Below are positions 47,795-57,829 of a stretch of DNA of 64,000 nucleotides, in pieces. Positions within the stretch are counted from its first letter, which is position 1. Each line of letters opens with the position of its first letter. The notes beneath the pieces were generated by a model. The model made no database searches and was not told the DNA's origin. It was given only the letters and a program-made list of their open reading frames with translations. The stretch covers positions 1 through 64,000 of the forward strand of contig JAHIRD010000026.1 in NCBI GenBank assembly GCA_018818835.1. Direction: 5' to 3'. The DNA is from Pseudomonadota bacterium (GTDB taxonomy: Bacteria; Desulfobacterota; Desulfobacteria; Desulfobacterales; Desulfolunaceae). Both the position numbers and the translations under genes were made by a program.

Positions 47795-50700
47795 CTATAT
47801 CACCCCAAACCCAACAACAGTCACATCATCCTGTTGATCATTGGTTTTTTTATGATCTTTGAATGCCTGAATTAAAATTTCCTGTTGCTCGTCAAAGGGT
47901 TTATGGCTGTTCTCCATGATGATGTCTTGAAATCGCTTTCGGCCGAAACGGCGTCTATGAATCCCACCCAGTTGATCCACAAAGCCGTCTGTGGATAGAT
48001 AGAACCGTTGACCATTATGTAAGGGGATCCGGTGTTCGGTGTATGAATAATTTAAATCCGAATGGGAATACCCAATGCTCTGCTTGTCCCCGCTTATCAC
48101 GGTCAACTCTCCCTTGTTCGTGCAAAGCAGTGGCAGCCTGGCACCGGCGAATGTCAGGATATGTGACTCGTAATTCATAGAGCAGATCCCTGCATCCAGG
48201 CCGTCATCGGACAAGGCATGTTTTGTGTCCTGCTGAAGGGAGGTCTTGACAATGGCATTGAGCCGTTTAAGGATGTCGGCCGGGGCGCGACAGCCATCAT
48301 CCCGAATGACCCTCCTTAATCCGGAGGCTGCAATCATGGTCATAAATGCCCCCGGGACCCCGTGGCCTGTGCAATCGACAACAGCCAAAATAAATCCATT
48401 TTCAAATACATCAGCATAGAAAAAATCACCCCCAATGATGTCCCTCGGCTCCCAGATAAAAAAGCTATTGGGCAGCCAGGTCTTGACCTGATTCAGATTT
48501 GGCAACAGGGATTGCTGGATCATTTTTGCATATCGGATGCTCTCCATGATATGTGTGTTGGCTTTTTCTACTTTTTCCAGGGTCAGGTTCAATTCTTTTG
48601 TTCTGACCATGACCCGTAGTTCAAGTTCCGCGTTTAAGGTTTTGATTTCTTCTTCAGCACGTTTTCGTTCCGTGATGTCCGTGACCATGGCAAATGATCC
48701 CGGATTCTCTCCTTCATGGATCGATGTGGCCTTGAAAAGACAATCCACCGTGGTTCCATCCGGGCGAATCAACGCCGCTTCATAAATGCTTTTTTTCTGG
48801 TGTTTTAAATCACCTCTCTGGCTGAGGGCCGAGGCGATGTTTTTTTCATCAACAAACTCAAAAAAGCTATGGCCGACAATCTCTTCACGTGGGCGGCCAA
48901 GAATCAGGCACATTTCAGGATTGACATCCCTTGTCATGCCCTCATGGTCTATCTGCCAGAATCCTTCGTTGGCTGTTTCAAGGAGATTGTGAACATGCTC
49001 CCGGGCCCGCCTGACATTTTCATACAGCCTTGCATTTTCAATGGAGATGGCGGCCTGGGATGAGAGCAGGGCCAGCACTTCGACACGGTCCGGTGTAAAT
49101 GCCCCAACGGCAATGTTATTTTCAAGATAGAGAACTCCCACCAGTTTTGACTGACGGATCACCGGCAGGCATAGAATTGATTTGGGCTGATTTTTTATGA
49201 CATAGGGGTCATTGGTAAAAGGACCCTCGGATACAGCATGGTTCAAAATAAGGATTTCTTTTGTCCGGGCCACATAATAGACAATGGAATAGGATAGGTC
49301 CCCATGACTGTGTATTGAAACGCCTTTTTGCACCCGGATGTCCTTGTCAGGGCCTCCTTCGGCCACAACATAAAGATGTTTGTCTTTTTCCAGGATTAAA
49401 AACCCCTTTTGGGCTCCTGCGTTTTCAATGGACAGATGCATCATTTTGTTAATCAGTTTTTCAAGATCCATTTCAATGGAAAGGGCCTGGGTGGTCTTGA
49501 CAATGGTGACCATGTCTAAGTTATCCATGGTCGTTGAACCGGGTGCGCTTTCACGCTCTCGGGCAGGGTTATCAAATCGTCGGATCAAGGAGGGATATGT
49601 TTTTATAAGATGCTCGACCTTGGCCTTTGCTCCCCATCGGGAATAGGCTTCCAAGGCATTTTCCATATAGGCTCTTGCAAATAGCTGCTTTTCTCTGTTC
49701 AACCAGAATTTTGCTGCAAGCTCATTGGAAAGGGCCTCATATTGGATATATCCATGCTCAATAGACGCTGCAACTGCCTTGTCATAGTATTCTGAAGCCC
49801 TTTCCTGTTTCCCCGTGACCCGGGAAAGCTCGGCTTCCACCAGATAATAGTGATGGAGAATGTTCATGGGGCCGTATTCAGCCCAGAACAGCATTTTTTT
49901 CTGGTTTGTGTTTACATGGTGTCGTATTTTTTTTTGTTCATGGGGTTCTGCCTCGGGATAAACGGCAAGGCGCGAAAGTGACATATAAAAGACCATAATG
50001 GGATAAACATGTATCTCTTTGGTAAAATCAATATATTCATCGGTTTTTTTTGCAGATTTTTCAGCATAGGCGTAGTCTTCGAACATATAGGCGGCCATCA
50101 TTTCATGGAGAGTGGCCAAGGCAATGAAGATTGATGCACCGATTTCTTTCAAAATGGGAAGGAATTCCGGTAGGTTAAATATCTTTCCCTGGATACGGGC
50201 AGGATTCTCGGCACCTCCTGTCAGGTTCTGTATCTGCTGCATATAAATCTGATAAATAATAACGCCGTATGAAAAGCCCATTTTTGACAGTTGTTTTGAA
50301 TGTTGTGCAAATTCTTTTTCAAGCTCAGACAGATTTTTTCCTGTATACAAAATCCCTGCATAGAACGTGAGGCACAAAGCCGCTGGTTGAACATGGCCGA
50401 TCTGGGAAAGGTCTCGGGAGAGTTCCAGAAGATGGCTTATTTTACTGTTTAGATGCTCAGTCCAAAAGCTGACACTTGAATCGAAATACATGTTTGCAGA
50501 TAATTTTTCAGGCACAAGATTGTATTGATCTGCAATATCAATTGCGGCCCTGCAAAGACGGGTTCCTGCATGGATTTTATCAAATATCCCGCAAAGTATG
50601 GACCCCAGGGTGGCAAAGGTCGGAATGGATTCAGGGACAAACCCGTGGGTGGTTGAAAGCTCAAACCGTTTCATGACAGCAAGAACATAAAGCGGTATAT

Positions 50701-53431
50701 TCAGGGTTATGGCTGACAGAGTCATTCTAAGTAAAATACGCACGGTCGCGATTTTATAAGGATCCGTCATTTTGGGCAGGTCAGACAACCCACAGATCCC
50801 CGTTTCTGTTAAATGGTGCTCTAATTTGGCATATTCGATATGCATGTGCCGTTTGTTCGGAGTTCGAGGAAAGTGTATGCCCAATAAGCCCAGAACCTCC
50901 AGGGAGATCGCCAGAGACTCCTTGAGCTTGTTCTGGTTGGCCCTTGCAATAATCATTATCTCGTAGACCCTGGTCATATCAAGGACATCCCGCGCATGGT
51001 CTATAACAACCTGACAATATCGGGTCATCTCTTCATCCTGGTTGATACGAAAGCAGGCGATCCCGGCCTCGATGTGGAGTTTGAGGGCTGCCTCATAGGT
51101 TTCTTCCCAAGCCCTGTCACCTAAAAGAGCGATGCCTTTCTTTAAAAATTCTAAAGAAGATTCAAATGCTGCCGATCGTTTTGCGGTTTTCGCCGCCTTG
51201 ATATTGAGTTCTACAAGACGGAATCTTTCGTCCGGGGTTTGTGCATGAACGCTTCCTGTGTTCAGCTGATTCACCAGATAGAGTATTTTTTCCTCACGTG
51301 AATCCGTGTTCGAGTTCTGAAGCTCCAGGTTCCCTATACGCCAATGCATGGCCGTTTTTTCGTGATCTGCGAGCAGGGAATAAGCCGCTTCGTGTATTCG
51401 TTCATGATGAAATCGATACATGTCTTCAAACACTGAAATCAGGCCTTCTTCCGTTAACTGGGCCAGGATGGTCAGGGTTTCATCCAGGGTTTTTTCAAGA
51501 ATCAATGACAGTGTCACCAGATCAAATCGGTTTCCAATGCATGCGCAAACCTTCAGAACCTGTTGGGCAGGTACTGGCAGACACGTAATTTTATCTGACA
51601 GAAGATCCACCACGTTGTCAGTGACCTTCATGTTTTTTATCTTTTCAAGGTCCCATGCCCATCCCATGGCAGGGTCCACATGCAATACCTTTTGGTCATA
51701 GAGGGTCTTAAAAAACTGATTGACAAAAAATGGATTTCCAAGGGTTTTCGAATAGACCAGAGCAGCAAGGGGAAATGATATAGCCTTATCCACGTGAAGA
51801 AAATGAGCCACCAGATCATTGACAGCATTCACATCCAGGGGGCCCATATGAATCTCACTGGTCTGTGAGATGGATTTTTTCAGTTTGCGCATCAAGGTAC
51901 TGACAGGATGGGTTTCATCAATTTCATTTTTTCTGTAAGCGATGATCAAAAGTAAGGATTTTAGATCATGTTCAGCGATAATCCGTCTGATAAAAACCGT
52001 ACTTGCCGTGTCTGCCCATTGAAGATCGTCCAGAAAAAGAACAAGGGGGTGTTCCGGTGCCGCAAACACGTTAATCATATTTTTAAGCGTTGTGTAAAAA
52101 GCGGTTCTGGCCTCATCCGATTCAATCCATTCAAGCTCGGGCTGTTTACCGATGATCAGTTCGAGCTTTGGCATGACCGAGGTGATGAGCCCCCCGTTTC
52201 CCCCAAAGGCTGACAGCAATTTTTCTTTCCATAGGTTTATCTGTTCTTCGTTTTGGGATAATAATTGCTGTATCAGGCCCTGAAGTGCCTGGATTAAAGC
52301 GCTATATGGGACATCCCGTCTGAACTGATCAAAATTGCCTGAGAGAAAAAATCCTCGTTTCTCCAGAATAGGTTTGTGCACCTCATTGATTAACGTTGAC
52401 TTCCCGATTCCAGGATCACCTGTCACCACCATAAGCTCTTTGCTACCATGGCTCACCCGTTCAAAACATGACATCAACGCGTTGAGTTCCTTTTCCCTTC
52501 CATGCAGACTCTGGGGAATGATGAACTTGATGGGGACGTCTTTTTTTGAAATATCAAAGTCTTCAATCCGGCCGTATTTCTTCAATCGGAAAAGACATTC
52601 CGTGAGATCGGCCAGAAGACCGAACCCGTTTTGATAACGCTCTTCGGGTGTTTTAAACAGCAATTTGTCGATGATATCCGAGAGGACCTGTGGAATATTC
52701 GGATTTTTATCCTTGGCAGGCAACGGTTTTCTGGCGATGTGGGAGTAGATCATCTCCATGGGGTCTTTGGTCAAAAAGGGAGGGGCACCTGTCAGCATTT
52801 CATAAAAGGTGATGCCCAGAGAGTAAAAATCGGTCCGGTAGTCAACAATCCGGTTCATTCGTCCTGTCTGCTCGGGGGATATGTATGTCAGGGTGTCCTC
52901 AATGTTATCCGAGACTGATACGATCTTTTTGTTGCGGGTCAGAGATGTTGAAACTCCGAAATTGGCGAGTTTAATTTCGCCAGTGTCTGCATTTACAAAG
53001 ATGTTGTGGGGTTTTATCGCCTGGTGAACAATATTTTTTTGGTGAAGCTGCCCCAATGTGTTTGATATGGGGATGGCTGTTTCCAAGAACGACTTTAAAT
53101 CGAATGATCCATTTTTTAAAGCGCGATGGATTGAAATGCCTGAAAAATCTTCCAGAATCAGAGCAAACTGCCCGGGTTGCTCAATGATCTCAAGGATGTT
53201 GATGATGCCATCCAATTCGGATGTTTTGATAAGCAAATAGTCCTGCTTGAATCTTGCGATTTCTGCGGGGCTGTGTTTCCCTGTCTTAAATGTTTTAATA
53301 ATGACCGAATGGTTTTTCCCTGTTTTTCGGCCCCGGTAAAGGTGGGATTCTTTTGTTCCAGCCATCGTTTCGAGAATGTCATATCCTTGTACCAATTCCA
53401 TCTGAGAGAGCCCCTTTGGTAAGCGATACAT
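47795..53431 (-). CDS. Giant signalling protein: pseudokinase-STAND ATPase-GAF-PAS-SpoIIE phosphatase (paralogue 2)
   Basis: 1,878 residues, with the same order of domains as the 38074-43740 product and high similarity in the GAF and SpoIIE parts (for example the LCLPVIRQSKLVGVLYLEN segment is shared). The kinase-like domain keeps the VAIK lysine (K46) but lost both catalytic aspartates: HQAIKPHN (A138) and NFG (N157). The STAND ATPase is intact (GDPGIGKS; LFLDDLQWAD), as is the phosphatase (GGDFFYA, DCTGHGVPGAFM). It is probably a duplication product with different input. An internal ATG at 53401 is an alternative start. Confidence 0.88.
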   Translation of the reverse strand: MYRLPKGLSQMELVQGYDILETMAGTKESHLYRGRKTGKNHSVIIKTFKTGKHSPAEIARFKQDYLLIKTSELDGIINILEIIEQPGQFALILEDFSGISIHRALKNGSFDLKSFLETAIPISNTLGQLHQKNIVHQAIKPHNIFVNADTGEIKLANFGVSTSLTRNKKIVSVSDNIEDTLTYISPEQTGRMNRIVDYRTDFYSLGITFYEMLTGAPPFLTKDPMEMIYSHIARKPLPAKDKNPNIPQVLSDIIDKLLFKTPEERYQNGFGLLADLTECLFRLKKYGRIEDFDISKKDVPIKFIIPQSLHGREKELNALMSCFERVSHGSKELMVVTGDPGIGKSTLINEVHKPILEKRGFFLSGNFDQFRRDVPYSALIQALQGLIQQLLSQNEEQINLWKEKLLSAFGGNGGLITSVMPKLELIIGKQPELEWIESDEARTAFYTTLKNMINVFAAPEHPLVLFLDDLQWADTASTVFIRRIIAEHDLKSLLLIIAYRKNEIDETHPVSTLMRKLKKSISQTSEIHMGPLDVNAVNDLVAHFLHVDKAISFPLAALVYSKTLGNPFFVNQFFKTLYDQKVLHVDPAMGWAWDLEKIKNMKVTDNVVDLLSDKITCLPVPAQQVLKVCACIGNRFDLVTLSLILEKTLDETLTILAQLTEEGLISVFEDMYRFHHERIHEAAYSLLADHEKTAMHWRIGNLELQNSNTDSREEKILYLVNQLNTGSVHAQTPDERFRLVELNIKAAKTAKRSAAFESSLEFLKKGIALLGDRAWEETYEAALKLHIEAGIACFRINQDEEMTRYCQVVIDHARDVLDMTRVYEIMIIARANQNKLKESLAISLEVLGLLGIHFPRTPNKRHMHIEYAKLEHHLTETGICGLSDLPKMTDPYKIATVRILLRMTLSAITLNIPLYVLAVMKRFELSTTHGFVPESIPTFATLGSILCGIFDKIHAGTRLCRAAIDIADQYNLVPEKLSANMYFDSSVSFWTEHLNSKISHLLELSRDLSQIGHVQPAALCLTFYAGILYTGKNLSELEKEFAQHSKQLSKMGFSYGVIIYQIYMQQIQNLTGGAENPARIQGKIFNLPEFLPILKEIGASIFIALATLHEMMAAYMFEDYAYAEKSAKKTDEYIDFTKEIHVYPIMVFYMSLSRLAVYPEAEPHEQKKIRHHVNTNQKKMLFWAEYGPMNILHHYYLVEAELSRVTGKQERASEYYDKAVAASIEHGYIQYEALSNELAAKFWLNREKQLFARAYMENALEAYSRWGAKAKVEHLIKTYPSLIRRFDNPARERESAPGSTTMDNLDMVTIVKTTQALSIEMDLEKLINKMMHLSIENAGAQKGFLILEKDKHLYVVAEGGPDKDIRVQKGVSIHSHGDLSYSIVYYVARTKEILILNHAVSEGPFTNDPYVIKNQPKSILCLPVIRQSKLVGVLYLENNIAVGAFTPDRVEVLALLSSQAAISIENARLYENVRRAREHVHNLLETANEGFWQIDHEGMTRDVNPEMCLILGRPREEIVGHSFFEFVDEKNIASALSQRGDLKHQKKSIYEAALIRPDGTTVDCLFKATSIHEGENPGSFAMVTDITERKRAEEEIKTLNAELELRVMVRTKELNLTLEKVEKANTHIMESIRYAKMIQQSLLPNLNQVKTWLPNSFFIWEPRDIIGGDFFYADVFENGFILAVVDCTGHGVPGAFMTMIAASGLRRVIRDDGCRAPADILKRLNAIVKTSLQQDTKHALSDDGLDAGICSMNYESHILTFAGARLPLLCTNKGELTVISGDKQSIGYSHSDLNYSYTEHRIPLHNGQRFYLSTDGFVDQLGGIHRRRFGRKRFQDIIMENSHKPFDEQQEILIQAFKDHKKTNDQQDDVTVVGFGVI

Positions 53432-53562
53432 CTGTTATGATTGGACACATATGATTATAACATGATAAATGCATTTATATGTGAGTTAATTTTGGTTTCC
53501 TGTCAATAATGTTTTTATACGTATGCTAAAGATTATGACTGCGTGAAAGACTTGGTTTATGT

Positions 53563-54225
53563 ATGCTTGTCAGTCACAGAAAAAAATTCATCTACACCAA
53601 AACCAGGAAAACGGCGGGGACGTCGGTGGAGTCCTATTTTGAAAAATACTGCCTTCCAGAAGGGGACTGGACATTTTCGCATGCCAGGGATGAGACAGTC
53701 TGCGAGCAAGGCATCATTGGTTTTCGTGGCAGCCAATCAGGTGATAAAACCTGGTGGAACCATATGCCGGCGGCAGACATTTGCGGGCTGATCGGCCAGG
53801 AGATCTGGCGTAACTATTTTAAATTCTGCGTGGTCAGAAACCCCTTTGACAAGGTGGTTTCCGCCTTTCATTTCTTTGGAACACAAAGACCCCCTGAGCC
53901 TGGTATTGAGCCGGATCTTCTGGTCCGGCAGTTCAGGGCCTGGCTTAAAGAAAATCAAAAGGTTATGGACAGGGAAACCTACATGATAAATAATCTGATC
54001 GCCATGGATTATTTTATTCGTTATGAACATCTGAAAGAAGGTATCTGTCATGTCTGCGATCATCTGGGTCTGCCCTTTGAACCCCATGACATCCCTGTTT
54101 TAAAAGCAGGGGTTCGGGACAGATGCATTGACCTAAGGGACTATTATGATGAGTCCAGCTATGCCATCGTCGAGGCCAATTACCGATTTGAGCTTGATTA
54201 TTTCGGGTATAAACGGCCTCGCTGA
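53563..54225 (+). CDS. Sulfotransferase family protein
   Basis: A 220-residue protein with the two PAPS-binding elements of sulfotransferases: the 5'-phosphosulfate loop FIYTKTRKTAGTSVE (about 9-23) and the 3'-phosphate element CVVRNPFDKVVSAF (about 89-102). It resembles the sulfotransferase family 2 group that modifies carbohydrates. It would transfer sulfate to a sugar or lipid; with exopolysaccharide genes about 18 kb away, a surface polymer is possible but not shown. It appears as a single gene. Confidence 0.85.
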   Translation: MLVSHRKKFIYTKTRKTAGTSVESYFEKYCLPEGDWTFSHARDETVCEQGIIGFRGSQSGDKTWWNHMPAADICGLIGQEIWRNYFKFCVVRNPFDKVVSAFHFFGTQRPPEPGIEPDLLVRQFRAWLKENQKVMDRETYMINNLIAMDYFIRYEHLKEGICHVCDHLGLPFEPHDIPVLKAGVRDRCIDLRDYYDESSYAIVEANYRFELDYFGYKRPR

Positions 54226-54252
54226 GTTACTGACGAAGGAACTGGCATGGCA

Positions 54253-54603
54253 TTAAAAGATTTTAGAAACGTTGATGTTTTCAACCACAAAAGGGATGCA
54301 GCGGATGCCCACACTGCCCTTTTTAACCCAGATTCGGGCCGTGATTGTGGTGTCACCCTCAAGAGTGACTTCATTGGAAAGTCGTTCCACATAGGAAATG
54401 TCCTTGAGCCTGAATTCAAAATACGTGGGATGGTTTCCGAACTGGTCTGCCACCAGGATAATTTTATCTTCTCGCTCAGGGTGTTTTCTGGGACTCCCGA
54501 TAAAGCAGATATGGGTGTTTTTCAACAGGTTTATATCCTGTTTATCGTCAAAAATCCGGATGTCATATTTTTCGTGATACTTTAAAAAATAATCAAAAGG
54601 CAT
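54253..54603 (-). CDS. Conserved-looking protein of unknown function
   Basis: A 116-residue soluble protein beginning MPFDYFLKYHEKYDIRIFDD. It is mixed alpha/beta, with no signal peptide, membrane segment or cysteine motif I can interpret. A strong AGGAGG site lies just before the ATG, which supports a real gene. It is convergent with the sulfotransferase gene. I do not recognise the family. Confidence 0.65.
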   Translation of the reverse strand: MPFDYFLKYHEKYDIRIFDDKQDINLLKNTHICFIGSPRKHPEREDKIILVADQFGNHPTYFEFRLKDISYVERLSNEVTLEGDTTITARIWVKKGSVGIRCIPFVVENINVSKIF

Positions 54604-54783
54604 CGTTAACCTCCTGGACAGATGATCTGAAAATGCGCTGTGGAAAATGAAATGATTGATGCATCATTCGTCTAGGTTATACCATAGGGGGGGAATAGAT
54701 TTCAATCGGCTTTTCCATGTGTATGGTGTAAGGGTATGGGAACGGAGCCATTAGGGCTTGAATTTATCGTGAAGGATATCAGC

Positions 54784-55884
54784 ATGTTTTTAAATCCAAT
54801 ACTCATTGTTTTTTGTCTTTTATGTTTCGGCATCGGAGCCTTTTTATTCCTGTCTCCCCAATTGGGGGGAGGGCATTCATCCCATCGTTTGGAACGCATC
54901 CGTTCATCCTCCCATTATCGACGGGGGAGATTCCGGAATCAGGAATCCACAGCCTTGCTGGGGTCTTTGCCTAACCGCTTGCTGGCGGTTCTTGATTTTG
55001 CCCTGACCCGGAACAAGCGATTCCCGGAAAAACCTATACCTGTTGAACCCTTGGATACCCGGACGCTTGAGGCAGCTTTACCCGGTTCCTGCCGTATATT
55101 CTGGCTGGGGCATTCCTGTCTTTTGATTCAACTGGACGGGAAAAACATTGTCACCGATCCTGTGCTTAGTCGCAGGGCGTCCCCCCTTGTCGTTGCAGGC
55201 CCAAAGAGTTTTTACGACCAGGGCCTCGTGTCTCCTCTTAAGCTCCCTGAAATTCATATTATGGTTATTTCCCATGATCATTACGATCATCTGGACATCA
55301 AGGCCATTCGGGCCCTGGATAAAAAAACCCGTCACTATGTGGTCCCCTTGGGCCTGGGAAGTCATCTTGAATCCTGGGGGGTCTTGCCTGAAAAAATTCA
55401 CGAATGCGACTGGGAAGAGAGTGTCTGCATTGACGGCATTACCCTGACGGCCACGCCATCACGCCATTTTTCCGGACGTGGGCCCTTTGACAGGTTCAAG
55501 ACCCTGTGGGCGTCCTTTGTCATTGAGGGGGCAGGGAAACGTCTTTTTTTTGGTGGAGATTCGGGCTATGATCAGGGGTTTATGAAGATCGGAGAGTCTT
55601 ATGGCCCCTTTGACCTGACCTTTCTGGAATGTGGGGCTTACAGCAAATACTGGCCCAATATCCACATGCTTCCTGAGCAGACAGTCCAGGCCCATCAAGA
55701 TCTGAAGGGCAGGGCCCTTATGCCCATCCATTGGGCCAGATTTAACTTGAGCATTCATTCCTGGACCGAACCTGTGGAACGATTGCTTGCAAAGGCCGGA
55801 CAAGACAATGTGCGTGTGGTGACCCCGATGATCGGTCAGGGCTTTGATCTGGATGGTGACATGCCGGATAGTGCATGGTGGTGA
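54784..55884 (+). CDS. Membrane-anchored metallo-beta-lactamase-fold hydrolase (NAPE-PLD/RomA-like)
   Basis: A 366-residue protein with an N-terminal membrane helix (about 3-24) and a metallo-beta-lactamase fold of the NAPE-PLD/RomA/UlaG-like group. The metal motif is SHDHYDHLD; further ligands are H in TPSRHFSGRG, D in FGGDSGYD and H in PIHWARF near the C-terminus. Relatives include phospholipase D-type enzymes. AAGGAT lies nine bases before the ATG at 54784, so the frame's earlier ATG (54736) is not used. A repeat element follows the stop. Confidence 0.85.
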   Translation: MFLNPILIVFCLLCFGIGAFLFLSPQLGGGHSSHRLERIRSSSHYRRGRFRNQESTALLGSLPNRLLAVLDFALTRNKRFPEKPIPVEPLDTRTLEAALPGSCRIFWLGHSCLLIQLDGKNIVTDPVLSRRASPLVVAGPKSFYDQGLVSPLKLPEIHIMVISHDHYDHLDIKAIRALDKKTRHYVVPLGLGSHLESWGVLPEKIHECDWEESVCIDGITLTATPSRHFSGRGPFDRFKTLWASFVIEGAGKRLFFGGDSGYDQGFMKIGESYGPFDLTFLECGAYSKYWPNIHMLPEQTVQAHQDLKGRALMPIHWARFNLSIHSWTEPVERLLAKAGQDNVRVVTPMIGQGFDLDGDMPDSAWW

Positions 55885-55889
55885 AACAA

Positions 55890-55980
55890 GATGACGTCGT
55901 AAAAAGTCCCATATGCGGCGTTATAGTGTTTGGTCTATGGACCTTTTTTTCATAGCCATCTGTCGACGTTTTGCGAGTTC
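55890..55980 (+). repeat. Mosaic dyad element, copy 1
   Basis: Begins six bases after a stop codon with GTCGTAAAAAGTCCCATATG and continues GCGGCGTTATAGTGTTTGG. Its first 44 bp match copy 2 with one difference. It then has GGTCTATGGACC followed by seven T, which can act as a terminator on the plus strand, and CATAGCCATC, which pairs with copy 3 in reverse. Confidence 0.75.
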
Positions 55981-56161
55981 GTTCAATGAACGATGATTTA
56001 GTCAATGTTGAGTGACTATGGTTGAGTGATTATGGGTTTAGTATTGACTCCACCAGGGTCAGGTAATACCATGGCCGGAATTTATACATTCCGGAAATTA
56101 TCAGGTGGGGCCCACGGAACCTGTGGGCCCCTTGTCTTTTAACATGATCAAGGAGTATGGC

Positions 56162-56746
56162 ATGAAACGTTTTGGGATCGTTGTGGCGATATTTTTCTCA
56201 CTGTTTTGTTTTTCATCCTGTGGTTACAACACGCTTCAGCAAAATGAAGAAGGCGTTTTCAAGGCCTGGGGTGATGTGGAGTCCAACCTCCAGCGCCGGG
56301 CGGATTTGATTCCCAACCTGGTCCAGACTGTCAAAGGCTATGCAAGCCATGAACAGGAGACACTCCAGGGGGTGGTGGAAGCCCGTGCCAAGGCAACCCA
56401 GACCCAGCTTTCGGTCAAGGATCTGAGCAATCCCGAGGCCATGGCCCAAATGAGCAAAGCCCAGGGGATGCTTTCCTCGGCCTTGTCACGGCTGATGGTG
56501 GTGGTGGAGCGATACCCGGATTTGAAGGCCAACCAGAATTTCATGTCGCTTCAGGACCAGCTCGAAGGTACGGAAAACCGTATCAATGTGGCTCGCCAGC
56601 GATATAATCAGGCTGTGGAGCAGTTTAACGTGTCCATCCGGAAATTTCCTAACAGCCTGACCAACAAACTGCTTTTGAACCTGGAGCGCAAAGAGTATTT
56701 CAAGGCTGATTCGGATTCAAAATCAGCACCCCAGGTAAAATTTTGA
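56162..56746 (+). CDS. lemA: LemA family lipoprotein
   Basis: A 194-residue protein of the LemA family: signal peptide ending in a lipobox-like FSSCGYN, then the long coiled-coil helical domain with [20 protein letters not shown] and [15 protein letters not shown], the family signature segments. GGAG precedes the ATG at 56162; upstream in-frame codons are ignored. It is grouped with two TPM-domain genes, a widespread pairing of unknown function at the cell envelope. Confidence 0.93.
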   Translation: MKRFGIVVAIFFSLFCFSSCGYNTLQQNEEGVFKAWGDVESNLQRRADLIPNLVQTVKGYASHEQETLQGVVEARAKATQTQLSVKDLSNPEAMAQMSKAQGMLSSALSRLMVVVERYPDLKANQNFMSLQDQLEGTENRINVARQRYNQAVEQFNVSIRKFPNSLTNKLLLNLERKEYFKADSDSKSAPQVKF

Positions 56747-56774
56747 TTTTATAGAAGACCCATCAGGACACGGG

Positions 56775-57677
56775 ATGAAAAACAATTTATTCAAAAAAGT
56801 CAGGCAGAGGATACTCGCCGTTTCCGTCATGGTCATGGCCGGGTTTTTTGTTTTTGCACAGGGGGCAGAGGCGGAGATTGCCGTGCCTCCTCTCAAGGGC
56901 CGGGTTAACGATTACGCAGGCATGTTGACCTCAAGGACCATCCAGGACCTTGAGGCACAGCTTTCGGCTCTGGAGACGAGTGATTCCACACAGGTGGTGG
57001 TTTTAACGGTGAACTCCTTAGAAGGAGAAGCCATTGAAACCTTTTCCATCCGTGTGGCCGAGGCATGGAAAATCGGTCAGAAAGATCTGGACAACGGCGC
57101 GATCTTCATCGTTTCCAAACAGGACCGGAAACTTCGCATTGAGGCGGGCTATGGACTGGAAGGACGATTGACAGACCTGATCGCCGGACAGATTATACGG
57201 AATGTGGTGGTCCCCGAATTCAAACGCGGGGATTTTAACCAGGGGATCAGTGCCGGTGTTGGCGCCATGATCTCCGTGGTGCGTGGGGAATACAAGGGAT
57301 CCCCCGTAAAACACAGATCCCGGTCCAAATCCCAGGGCCCCTTGTTTGCCATTCTTGCCTTTGTCTTTCTTGTTTCCCAACTGGGCCGCGCTAACAAGGG
57401 CCTCGGGGCCGTTGCCGGTGGCATCATGCTGCCCGTGTTTGGCGGGATGTTTTTTGGCGGGGGGCTTGTTTTGCTTCTGATTCTTTTTCCCATAGGTCTC
57501 CTTTCCGGGCTTATCCTTTCGGCCATGGGGTCGTCTTTGGGTTCCCATATGGTGTCCTCACACAGTTATCGTGGCGGCGGTGGTTTTGGTGGCGGAGGCT
57601 TTGGTGGCGGAGGCTTTGGCGGTTTTAGCGGCGGTGGTGGCGGCTTTGGCGGCGGCGGTGCCTCCGGTGGCTGGTGA
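56775..57677 (+). CDS. TPM-domain protein, YgcG type
   Basis: A 300-residue exported protein. A signal peptide (about 12-33) precedes a TPM domain (VNDYAGMLT, DNGAIFIVSKQDRKLRIEAG, GYGLEGRLTD; about 38-165), then two membrane helices (about 190-265) and a glycine-rich tail with GGGGFGGGGF-type repeats. TPM domains occur in phosphatases and membrane-protein quality-control factors. It starts 28 bp after lemA and is in the same operon. Confidence 0.9.
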   Translation: MKNNLFKKVRQRILAVSVMVMAGFFVFAQGAEAEIAVPPLKGRVNDYAGMLTSRTIQDLEAQLSALETSDSTQVVVLTVNSLEGEAIETFSIRVAEAWKIGQKDLDNGAIFIVSKQDRKLRIEAGYGLEGRLTDLIAGQIIRNVVVPEFKRGDFNQGISAGVGAMISVVRGEYKGSPVKHRSRSKSQGPLFAILAFVFLVSQLGRANKGLGAVAGGIMLPVFGGMFFGGGLVLLLILFPIGLLSGLILSAMGSSLGSHMVSSHSYRGGGGFGGGGFGGGGFGGFSGGGGGFGGGGASGGW

Positions 57678-57709
57678 TCAACGAAGGGACATATCACAGT
57701 GAATAATGA

Positions 57710-57767
57710 TATACGTCCCATAGGTCTCATACGTCCCATAGGTCTTATCTATCCTATATGTTCTATG
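57710..57767. repeat. 58-bp element of six 9-bp units, copy 4
   Basis: Units: TATACGTCC, CATAGGTCT, CATACGTCC, CATAGGTCT, TATCTATCC, TATATGTTC, then TATG. It has the same 58-bp length and phase as copies 1-3 and lies between the two TPM genes. Confidence 0.85.
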
Positions 57768-57829
57768 AAGACCCATCATCCAAACGAATGAGCTATTTAT
57801 AAAAACAAAACAGGATTTCAAAGTTGACC

